Shown here piece after piece: positions 55,268 to 64,000 of a DNA stretch of 64,000 nucleotides; position 1 is the first letter of the stretch; each line of letters begins with the position of its first letter. The DNA lies in contig NC_049563.1 of the NCBI RefSeq assembly GCF_013368755.1, positions 2,108,001 through 2,172,000 of the forward strand, given 5' to 3'. Source of the stretch: Talaromyces rugulosus. Its lineage: Eukaryota > Ascomycota > Eurotiomycetes > Eurotiales > Trichocomaceae. Both the position numbers and the translations under genes were made by a program. The notes under the pieces were generated by a model. That model was not told the origin of the DNA. It ran no database searches and saw nothing but the letters and a program-made list of their open reading frames with translations.

Positions 55268-57800
55268 TCATTGCGCGGGAGCAGGAGTATGCATGTCCGG
55301 ATTCATGGGCTCATGGTGCTGAGGCTGATGGAGTAGGTCATCATTAACCTCTTGACCCAGGCTTTGAATTAGCTTCTGCTCTTCGGTCTGGTCCAGCATG
55401 GCTTGGTGTTCAGGGTCCTGGTGGATTCCCGGTGACGCCGACATACTATCTGGTCCATGACTGGGGGACATGTGGGCGCCAGCGAGAGCCATCATACCCT
55501 CGATACCCTCAACATGGGCCTTGTCTTCCTCGCCGCGCTTCTTCTCGCGCTCTCGCGCCTCGTTCTTTGCAGCCTGTGCAGGCGCTCGCGTTTTGAGTTC
55601 ACCTGTGACGAATTTGAGGTAGTATGGCACTTCAATGCCGCTCTTGAGGAAAAACAGTTTCAAATTTCGAGCTTTGTCTTTGAGCTGGACTTGATTGCGG
55701 TCCTTCAAGGCCTCGTTAATCGTTCCTCCGGGGCCAAACATGGCTAGAATCTGACTCCAATGAGGACCCTTGACTCGGTCTAAGCCAGCCATCAATGCAT
55801 TTTCCTCTTCTGTCGTCCAAGGCCGGCGTTGACTTGGCAGACCAGCTCTACGACTACTCGCCGAGGACTTGGCTGTTGCCGCCATTCTGGCCCGCTCGTA
55901 CAGGACCTGAGTAGGTTGTGATTGGGAGTAATGTGGCACACCCGGCATATAACCGTAGTTGGCGACAGCATCATTTTGTCGCATAGCACTTTGACCATTT
56001 TGCGGGGGGGTGTATTGTTGGAAATTTTGAGGAGGGATCGTGCTATGCTGAAATGTCAACTGTTGTGGGTATCCTGGCGGCGTAGGGCTTTGTTGGAATG
56101 TTTGGCTCATGTTTTGTTGAGTTGACTGGCTAAACTGAGGGGCAGGCGTGCCCTGCGTTGACGGAGGTATGTGTTGGGGTGTCGACTGAGGTGTTTGTTG
56201 AGTCTGTTGTTGCTGTGCCTGTTGTGGCTGCTGTTGTTGAGATTGCTGCTGCGATTGCTGGGATTTCCTCAGTCCATGACCCTGCAATGCAATCTGCGCT
56301 GCCCGAGCCGCGCGGGCTACAAGATCACCGTGAAGGTTACGGTCCACGGTGACTTCAGGAGGTTGTGTGGCAACGGCAAACTGGCTTTCCAGGGGAGCTC
56401 CTAGCGTTTCTGGGGCCTCCCCGGATATGGACTGACGACCTTTGACCTTTCGAGACTGCATTAATTGGGTGAGCAACGGAGATGGGATGACTAGAGTAAA
56501 TTACTCACCTGCTGGCTGTTGATGGCATCAAAATTCTTGCTCACATAAGAGCTGAGATCCCTCAAAAAATCCTCCCAATGATACTTGTCAGGCAAAGCTT
56601 TCATTGCTTCTTCATTGTTGATATCTGTAAGAATGATGTCTCGCCTGGAACGAGCACGTTTGACGAAATCCGCCTCACTCGGGGCAAGCTGACGTGTTCC
56701 CATACGCTTTGAAAGCAACCGTTGCTCTAGATCTTCTGGGAATAGTTCATAGAGAATATCCGTTCGAGTACGCTCCTCGTTGTTCAATGAAGCAATAAAT
56801 GCTTGTGTCTTGAGTTCAAGAAAAAGCGCGCCTTGCACTTTGAGGAGACGGTTACCTTCGGGTACGAAGACATCGAGGAAGTGGTCATTGAGCTCGGCGA
56901 AGCTGATTTCCTGCGACCCAAAGATACTCGAAACAAAAGAGGCGAGATTGGCTTTACGTATAATGTCAACTTGCGAAGGCTCCGCTAGATCGAGTTCGGT
57001 TGGCGACAAAAATGCTTGTTTGGTGGAGTAGACTCGTTTTGTGTGGTCGAATAATGAGCGCATGGTGGCATAAGCCTGTCCATTTTCTGAATCAGGCTCA
57101 GATACAAATGAAGTGATGTCTTGATACGAAGACTTGGCGAGAAGAGATAGAATTTGGGTAGACTGGGAGAAGCGTTAGATAAGAGTCACGACAATTTACA
57201 AGCGGGGGCCACAGACGAGATTATCCAGAATGGGAAGACTTTGGATCTTCAAAGAGAGGCTAGCTTTGATAAATGTGACTCCCTGGCTTGCAGGCTGCTC
57301 CAAGTTCTCTGCAGGCAATTGGTCTAATGCGAATTGTTCTTCTAAGCGCTCGGCCCGGTCAATGATACTACCAAGAACTGCGGCTACTTCTGGGTCGGGC
57401 GCCTCCGTTGTCGACTCGTGGCTGCCATTGCTAATTTCTTGGGTTTCAAGATCGGCGTTGATTGTCGCAGCTAGGTCTTCCTCAACTGGATCTTCTGGCA
57501 CAATGTCGCTTTCTTCCTTCACTTCGAGCAACTCGTCCGGACCGGAGTCGGTGCGGCGCCTTTTGTTAGCCCGCGGCGACAATGAGCCATCGTCGAGTTC
57601 ATGGGTAGGTTTTTCAGGAATCGTAACTATGTGGAAGATCAACATTAGCCATTGCAGCTCCAAGGTAGACGCCCGACAACGGCCGTCGGGCCAGGCGTGC
57701 CGCGGCAGGTCAACGATGTATCAAAGGCCAGCGACGAGCAGGGAAAAGGACACGTACCATTCTCCTCGACGGAGAGAGCTGGGGGGATTTGCTCATCCAT
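55268..57800 (-). CDS. TBF1/TRF-like telobox DNA-binding protein
   Basis: Nuclear protein with TRF-homology and Myb-telobox domains, 764 aa. Exons from the 5' end: 57758-57800, 57217-57626, 56509-57162 and 55268-56455. A TRFH dimerisation domain spans about residues 100-365, with [35 protein letters not shown] and the helical [14 protein letters not shown] basic NLS (ANKRRRTD) lies near residue 30. A Gln/Pro-rich linker with CAG/CAA-coded runs follows. The telobox Myb ([21 protein letters not shown], then [17 protein letters not shown]) is near 578-640; the VxxKDKxR signature contacts TTAGGG-type repeats. Intron 2 uses a GTCTGT donor. The role is telomere or subtelomere/promoter binding by homology. 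Confidence 0.92.
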
Positions 57801-58953
57801 TGCTACCCTTAGCCTCTCGTGTTCACCATAAGACCCTGAGGGAGAGGTCGGCCACTCTGGAGGTTGGAGGCTGGGGATGTCCAGGAGAAGAAATGAGGGC
57901 TTAGGGATAGGGCGCAGGAGTAGGGCTTGTGCAGAGCTGGAGAATTTTTCGACCCGGCCGGAAAATATTGCTGCCGGTGCATATGTGGGGCCTAGCACTT
58001 TCCCGGACTGCTATTGGTTGAAAGTCAAATCAGCTAGCCTTCCATTGGTTCTACGGTTCCTGCAGCATTTCAACCAATAGCATGGCGTCATTGGTTTGTG
58101 GTCACAACGAACTCAATAATTATTTCATGCTTTGACTTCTTTTTTCCCCAATGGACAGTAGTGAGCAAATGATGACACTGACAGTCGCTGCAAAGAGGAG
58201 CGCACTGTAACAGTACTCGCAATTGATCCATCCAATGGCCGAAATCATTGTTGAAATACAATGGCTCCCTTGGATATCCAGCGACGTTGCAGTTTATTGA
58301 ATTGTCTCCACATTTGCTCAGTTCCCTGACCCAAGATAGGTCTGCTAATGGATATGTAGTGTGACTTATCCGGCAGGGAGTTCAGAATCTAGTCTTGAAT
58401 TAGTGAAAAAGTCGACATTGTCCGCATCCGGAAGATCCCGCAAGTTACACCACCTACTTGTCGAGCTTGAAGTGTTCTTTACCTTATTTTTATTGCGAGA
58501 GATAGGAATTTGATGGTACTACATGGACTTCGAGAGTAAATTGGACTTCAACGTTGAAGCTTCAAAATATTCTGCAATGTAGCTTAAATGCTCCATTCGG
58601 ACCCAAGATTTTAATACTTCCAATTTATATATATAAATGCTATATAGACACCAATTGCTGAATAGATGACGTTTCTTTACACATTCATAGTAGATGCAAC
58701 TCCATAAATTACTGTGCAGGACCGGAAATTGTCCGTTTTCAGCCAAGTGAAAAGTTCAAGAAGCTTCGTACACACCCAACATCGGATTACGGCGGAGAGC
58801 TTAAATTTTGGTCCATGGTTCTGGTCGTGTAGATTCAATGACCTTTGTCTGACACAGAGACAAGCTATTCCTCATAAGCGAAGGCTCTCCTCCCACTCCC
58901 AAGCGTAGGCGCCCTCTAATTAACATGAAGCTTTTTGGCGACAATCGACCACC
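57801..58953. other. Intergenic region between divergent genes
   Basis: About 1.15 kb between the TBF1-like start and the phosphatase-like start. It has four CCAAT boxes at 58013-58094 (separate entry) and then AT-rich sequence with no gene. Confidence 0.6.
58009..58094. promoter_or_regulatory. CCAAT-box cluster with 15-bp inverted repeat
   Basis: Four CCAAT boxes: ATTGG at 58013, 58044 and 58090, and CCAAT at 58074. The first and third lie in a perfect inverted repeat, TGCTATTGGTTGAAA at 58009-58023 and its complement at 58068-58082. The cluster is 210-295 bp upstream of the TBF1-like start. Fungal HAP/CBC complexes bind CCAAT; binding here is inferred. Confidence 0.65.
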
Positions 58954-60672
58954 ATGTATCTCATCCGGCTAGCCGTCTTCCTCTTGTTTCAATTCTCAGT
59001 ATCAGCGGTCGCCCAAGACATGGAAACGTCAGAGACAGTATGGGCGGTGTTTGCATTCAATGTTCATGGGGATAGCATCCCCGATATTCTCCCTCAACCG
59101 AGAACATTGTCCCCAATAGGGGCACAAAATTTGTATGACGTTGGGTCTGCATTTCGTAACCGCTATGTTATGGGTGCTGCCTCAAATGTTGACGAAACGG
59201 CTTCACCGGATTTCTTGGTTAAAGATCTCGCCCAGCATCGATTAAATGCGGACGAAGTGAAAATATATTCCGGTTGGGATCAACATGTCCAGGCCTCGGC
59301 GCTAGCCTTTATGCAAGGATTTTACCCACCCATCACAGGACAAAATGACTCCTTTTTGTATGTTGATGATACATACCTGTTGGCTAATGGGTCCATTGCT
59401 ACATCTCCTCTGAACGACTATCAGTATCCTCGTATTTATGCAGCTGGGGCGGCTGATCCAAACTCCATATATGTATCCGGCCAAGGAGATTGCGAGATGC
59501 ATCGGATATCGGAGTTGCAGTACCAATACAGTCCTGAAGGACAAAGTGTTGAGGACGACACCGCTGAGTTTTACTCTAGTCTATATGATCAAGCTTTTGA
59601 AGGAGTGGTGGACGCGGCATGGGTAAGTTATGCAAATGCGATGGAGATATCCGAGTACCTGGAGTATGGGTATGTGCACAATGCTAGCCTGCAAGGATCA
59701 GTGACAGCGTCCGATTTGCAAAGGGCGAGGGTTCTGGCAGATCAGTATGCCTTCGCAACGAACGGAAACGTGTCAGCCTCGGGTCTATACGAGGGCGACA
59801 TGATTCGTGCTATTGCCGGACGCACTCTGGCTCGTCTCATTCTGGAATCTTTCGAAGAAAACATGGAGACACAGGGGGCTTCGTCCAAGATGACATTGTT
59901 ATTCGGGGGCCCAGAGCCCATTGTAGCGTTTTCTGCCCTAGCGCAGTTAGCATCTTCAATGAACAGCAACTTTTATGGCCGCCCAGTTCCCGGGGCTTCG
60001 CTGATTTTGGAAATGTTCAGCATGAATTCCTCATTGGACCCGACATATCCAGATATATCCGACTTGTATGTTCGATTCATTTTCCGCAACAGCACATCCA
60101 CAAACGAAGAATTCACCCAGTACCCGCTTTTTGGCATGAGCCCAAGTTTAATCGATACCCCCTTCTTGGAGTTTTCCGCAGCCCTCGGTGGGGTCCTGCT
60201 TCCGTCTACCGAGGAATGGTGCAATACATGCAACAGTTCATCCATCTTTTGTGTCGGTTCCAGTCCTTCGGAAATAAAACCTGCTAAGCCCAGCTTGAGC
60301 TTGGCCGGTGCTGGAGCTATTGGCGCTGCTGTCACTCTTGGTGTGATGTGCCTGGTTGGTATAATTGGATGGCTCTGTGGCATTGGTATATATCGGAAGC
60401 ACAAGCAGTTGAAAGATGACGGCTTTAAAGGTGGGACGAAGCTGGAGGGTGATCGAGATGTTGCTTTTACCAGCCCAAGAAATGGCCTCTTTGCAGGGGC
60501 AGTGATGGGCTCAGGAAGACAGGCGGCGAAGTCCCACGAGCGCACAGGGAGCTGGGAAATGAAGAACAAGAGACGGTCGGCTGAAATAAGCCAGGAACGG
60601 CTAGACGGCGAGGACGAAATTGAGGAGGCGACTGCTAATGCAGAGCCAGTGAAGGTACACGAAGCTGTGTGA
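58954..60672 (+). CDS. Membrane-anchored histidine-acid-phosphatase-like protein, catalytic motif altered
   Basis: Intronless 572-aa protein. A signal peptide (residues 1-20, LIRLAVFLLFQFSVSAVA) leads an extracellular histidine phosphatase superfamily domain. A single TM segment lies at about 449-478, followed by a basic/Ser-rich cytoplasmic tail (RKHKQLKDDG, HERTGSWEMK). The domain is recognised from VWAVFAFNVHGDSIPD, LSPIGAQNLYDVGSAFRNRYV and YSGWDQHVQASALAFMQGFYPP. The catalytic RHGxRxP motif reads VHGDSIP at about residue 37: the histidine stays, but both arginines are gone. It may therefore be inactive or a sensor. Many N-glycosylation sites fit an outside-facing domain. Function unknown. 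Confidence 0.85.
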   Translation: MYLIRLAVFLLFQFSVSAVAQDMETSETVWAVFAFNVHGDSIPDILPQPRTLSPIGAQNLYDVGSAFRNRYVMGAASNVDETASPDFLVKDLAQHRLNADEVKIYSGWDQHVQASALAFMQGFYPPITGQNDSFLYVDDTYLLANGSIATSPLNDYQYPRIYAAGAADPNSIYVSGQGDCEMHRISELQYQYSPEGQSVEDDTAEFYSSLYDQAFEGVVDAAWVSYANAMEISEYLEYGYVHNASLQGSVTASDLQRARVLADQYAFATNGNVSASGLYEGDMIRAIAGRTLARLILESFEENMETQGASSKMTLLFGGPEPIVAFSALAQLASSMNSNFYGRPVPGASLILEMFSMNSSLDPTYPDISDLYVRFIFRNSTSTNEEFTQYPLFGMSPSLIDTPFLEFSAALGGVLLPSTEEWCNTCNSSSIFCVGSSPSEIKPAKPSLSLAGAGAIGAAVTLGVMCLVGIIGWLCGIGIYRKHKQLKDDGFKGGTKLEGDRDVAFTSPRNGLFAGAVMGSGRQAAKSHERTGSWEMKNKRRSAEISQERLDGEDEIEEATANAEPVKVHEAV

Positions 60673-61090
60673 TGGTCGCTATAGTGAGAGGGAGATCGGA
60701 GATAGAGCGAAATAGAACGTGCCGGTGGTGTCATTGCGCTGACTAGATATTATTCAAGACCAAATGCAATCAATTCAAAGCCATCATCTCCTTTGGGCGC
60801 TTTCTCTTTCGATTCACGCGGTTGACGATGTTGTTGTCGCTAGAAACTTGGCCCCAGCCGAGGCAAGAACCGCCTCGCTTCCCGATGCGGCAAGTGTAGA
60901 AGCAGCACAGGGAGGTCACTGGGTCGCGTGTCGATGCCTTCCTGGCGAGGCTCGCCTTCTTCTCCTCTGAACTTCCTCTCCGTCTGTCCAACCAACCCCT
61001 CTTTCATCAGCCAGCCTTCTCATTCTGCTCAACATACCAGCTTTCCCCTTGGCAAGGTGATCATTTCTGTACGGTTTCGCAGTCCCCAAG
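60673..61090. other. Intergenic region between tandem genes
   Basis: About 420 bases between the phosphatase-like stop and the next start. A C/T-rich stretch (60960-61060) is probably the promoter and 5' UTR of the following gene. No gene is seen. Confidence 0.5.
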
Positions 61091-63695
61091 ATGAAGTATG
61101 AGACCCACGACCTTCTGGCCCTGCGTAGCAATGCCACCATTGATATAGGGAGGTTCACCATTCATGCGATTGAAAGTGAGTCCAGCTTGCTTGTGGTATC
61201 GAACTTGTTCTAACCTTATAGATCATCTACTCGGCCGTGGCCATTCTGCTCCCAATACCGATCGAGGACGAGCATCAAGCGGTTCGGCACGTACTCAGCG
61301 CCCTACGACAAGCTCAGAAGAATCTTTCCAGCACCCAGTTCGACAGCCACGGAACGCTCCCCAAAACAACTTAGCTGAGGCTGACTCGGGATTTGCCAAG
61401 TTTCTCAAAGAGCATACCTCTCCAAGACATCAGCGTGTCACAGCAGGTGGCCGAGTGGTACTCGTAGACGGCGAAGTGCCAATACCGGAGCTCAAACCAC
61501 CATTGAAGAAAAGCAAGGAAGACAGCCCTAGGAAGACAGATGTGGATGGGGCAGCGTCCGTTCGAACACAGGGAAATAGCGGCTCTGAGAAAATCATGTC
61601 TAGTTCTAGGACCTCGTCGAATGGGAATGGCTTGCCCGACCATCCATTCTCGGTTTTGGGCCAGGACAAAGTCAGGTCAGGGGAGACAGGAGATTACCTG
61701 GGCAACGGTAACCCAGAATCCATACCAGCAGTAGCAGCGTCTTATCCATCACTGCCGCAGTGGCAAGTTCCATTGTTAGCATCTGATCCTTATCGTCAGC
61801 ACCAGATGTCCTTGTCGTCAGGTACTTATCCTCAAGCAGTCTTGCAGTTCTCACAGGCAGGCCAAGATTCAGTTGCTGTGCCTATCAATCCTGGTCTTTA
61901 TCAGAGCCTCCAGGCCAACACAACTGCTTGGTATCCAGGCGTCGCCCCACCCTTTGTTACTCAGGGCCATATTGTGCAGCCTGCTCCTCCCCAAGCAACA
62001 CCGCTTCTTGCAACCACTTTTCCACCCACTGGAAAGCAGGCTGGTTTTGGTTCAACAACTGGTTAGTTTGAGTTGAAAAGACCCATGCACTTGTCAACAG
62101 TGCTGACTGATTTAGGAAATATTAACCCTTACTCTATTTCTCCAGCGATGGCTGGCACGACTTCACTTCCATCTTACTCTCCAGAATCAAATACCCAAAG
62201 GTCCCTCCAAGATGTTATCAAAGAGTACCAGGGTTTGTCGTCTCAGCTGTCAAGTCTTGATCGTTACATGGCAATAAACACCTTTGAGATGGACCCAGAA
62301 ACCAAGAATAGCCTTGTCGAGCAGAGGAAGGGTCTTGTGAAAGACTTGGATATGGCCAGACGATACAAAGAGCATCTAGAATCCAGCATCAAAGTCGTGC
62401 CCGGTGTTCCTGATTCTTTGGCAGGGCTGCGGCCGCAGCAAACCACAGAATTGACTAATGGTATCGGACTGCAATGGAACCCGTGGCCATCTTATGTGAC
62501 TGCATCCGATATTTCTGGTGACTATTCCTCGTTCACGTTGCATTCGACTGCAAGCACAAACCCCAACATATTTGCCGTGCCGATACCCCAGTTAGGATAC
62601 TTGGCGTCATTTCCTGGTGGCAATCCTTGGAGTGAATATCAACATCCCGTACAACTTACTCAGGGCGACCAGCAAGGATCATCCGAACATCAATTCTTTG
62701 ACCCTGTTGACAAGCCAGTGTCATTGTCGCAGCCAAACACTGCTTTGCAACAAAGTGCGCGCAGTACTAGTACGTCATCGAACACCAAGTCATCCTGGTC
62801 TTCTTCGGAGATAGGAGAACTACACCGCCAAATCGAAAGTGCAGCCAGGCGTGGGGAGCCTGTAGATGAACTCTTCAAGAGACTTGCTAAGCTCACGGAG
62901 CAACACGCCGTCAAACGCGGAAAACAGAATACATTGGCATCGACAGACCGTCAAGCACCAGCTTCAGCGGCTGACAATTCGCAAGGTGAAGCCCGTTCGT
63001 CATTACCTTCAGGAGCTTCAGGAAAATCCAGCGGTAATTCAAGTGTGCCACAGCTGTATCTAAACGCACAGGCTACTAAGAGAGGATCAGGGTGAGTTTT
63101 TGTGTTTCAAATTTGCTTTACTAATGACCGATGAGGCTAACTGTGAAACAGAGCAACTGCACCCAAGGTTCACAGAGCGCAGGACAGTTCAAACGGACGG
63201 CTAGCTGGAAACCAGGAGAGTGAAGCAGCGGGCAGCAGACACGGTTTCACTGGGCCGAGACATACCCGTGATGGCAGGTTCAAGAGTCTTGTGACACGGA
63301 GTAAAAGCCGAAAAGAAGGGGGGGAGATAGGCGAAAAGACATCGGTGATGTTTGCTCCTTGGGAGTCGCAGGGAGACAAGAATCTGATTGGGATGAAGGC
63401 TTGCGCTCCAGTGATATCGCGGGTCAATGCACACGGCTTCCTCCCGTCTTCGGACGGCACCAACGATGAGAGCATTGCGTTCGGCGACCACCCCGCCTTT
63501 TTACTTGATATTCAAGACGAGAGGGATTTCTTGCAGAAAGATGGAGCCGCAGCGACTCGTCCATGGTATCAGAAAGCGCCTCGGCAGAGCCCCAATCGCG
63601 TTGAGGTTCACCGATTCTTTCTCCGGGTTGCGGAAGAAGAACGCCAGATGATTTACAAATATCGGATGCGTTATCCAGGTGAAAGGGGAGTCTAG
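61091..63695 (+). CDS. Unknown fungal protein with coiled coil; 3' end uncertain
   Basis: Exons 61091-61175, 61222-62061, 62116-63091 and 63152-63695 give 814 aa; all junctions are GT..AG and in phase. The N-terminus MKYETHDLLALRSNATI looks conserved. Residues 40-300 are Ser/Pro/Gln-rich. A helical segment (DVIKEYQGLSSQLSSLDRYMAIN and RKGLVKDLDMARRYKEHLESS) near 340-395 is probably a coiled coil. Another (EIGELHRQIESAARRGEPVDELFKRLAKLTEQH) lies further on. The C-terminus has EVHRFFLRVAEEERQMIYKYRMRYPG. No known domain is recognised. The reading can stop at 63695, or splice from GTGAAA at 63679 to an exon after TTTACAG near 63758, so the last residues are open. Confidence 0.72.
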
Positions 63696-64000
63696 GTGGA
63701 ATCGAGAGGATGACACGGCGAGCAAGCCAATGTCTTTTTCATTTTCCTTTTTTACAGGGCATGGTTTATTCACGCAGTCTGGCTGCGGGTACGCAGCGGT
63801 GGAAGAAGTCATGGATCAAGAACGGTGTATAGGTAGTCTTGGACGCATTCATTGCTACCAGATGACGATGTCAATTGGAAGTCAGCACCTGCCTGCAGCC
63901 GGGTTAGTAGTTAGCATCAGAGACTAGGGATTGTCCATTCATGGTAGAATAGCAAGCAAGCATCAGCATCAGCATCAGCATCAAGAATATATTCCCATGA
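63696..64000. other. 3' flank of the last gene, window end
   Basis: Contains a candidate acceptor (TTTTTTACAG near 63750-63759) followed by open frames in two phases. This could be a last exon of the preceding gene or its 3' UTR. A GCATCA repeat is at the edge. Confidence 0.4.
63960..63983. repeat. (GCATCA)4 tandem repeat
   Basis: Four perfect copies of the hexanucleotide GCATCA at the end of the window. Whether it is coding is not clear. Confidence 0.9.

Noticed and set aside
59973..60734. A 253-codon minus-strand open frame opposite the phosphatase-like gene
   Set aside because: Proline/serine-rich antisense translation with no domain resemblance, opposite a continuous gene with signal peptide and TM helix.

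Overview
This window looks like nuclear DNA of a filamentous ascomycete (Pezizomycotina, most likely Eurotiomycetes). Genes are protein-coding and interrupted by short introns, mostly 41-165 nt, with GT..AG ends and CTAAC/CTGAC-type branch sites. They lie on both strands, have moderate GC, and encode orthologues of conserved fungal machinery. I see no rRNA, tRNA, CRISPR array or intact mobile element. Gene models were built by hand from splice signals, reading phase and family resemblance; no search was run.

From left to right, 0.1-5.4 kb holds acetoacetyl-CoA synthetase (+), a divergent GNAT acetyltransferase (-) / MFS exporter (+) pair, and thioredoxin (-). From 7 to 15 kb there are a large basic protein of unknown function (-), a NECAP-like endocytosis protein (+), a possible small secreted peptide and eIF2B-alpha (-). 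From 15 to 26 kb come kinetochore Nuf2 (+), a small unknown protein (-), AP-3 beta (+), an unknown protein (-), a PP2A-like phosphatase (+) and Rho-GDI (-). From 27 to 36 kb lie Bqt4 (+), the RNA kinase Clp1 (+), a Cys-rich unknown (-) and a quinone oxidoreductase (+). From 36 to 43 kb lie the Argonaute chaperone Arb1 (-), inositol polyphosphate multikinase (+), mitochondrial ribosomal uS19 (+) and TAF10 (-). From 55 to 64 kb lie a TBF1/TRF-like telobox protein (-), a membrane histidine-acid-phosphatase-like protein (+) and an unknown coiled-coil protein (+).

The accessory part is 44-55 kb, between TAF10 and TBF1. It holds a secreted protein interrupted by an in-frame stop, an APC-family permease, a decayed glucosamine-6-phosphate deaminase, a Zn2Cys6 transcription factor and a divergent hexokinase-like sugar kinase. 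This resembles a catabolic cluster for N-acetylglucosamine or another hexosamine that is partly degenerating. Three intergenic regions in this block carry arrays of CGG triplets spaced about 10 bp apart, as expected if the resident zinc-cluster factor controlled the block as one regulon. That link is inference.

Other points of interest are an in-frame, AUG-less mitochondrial-type presequence upstream of thioredoxin, a quinone oxidoreductase with two plausible start codons, 16-18 nt micro-exons in uS19m and Arb1, and an acid-phosphatase-like protein that has lost both arginines of the catalytic motif.
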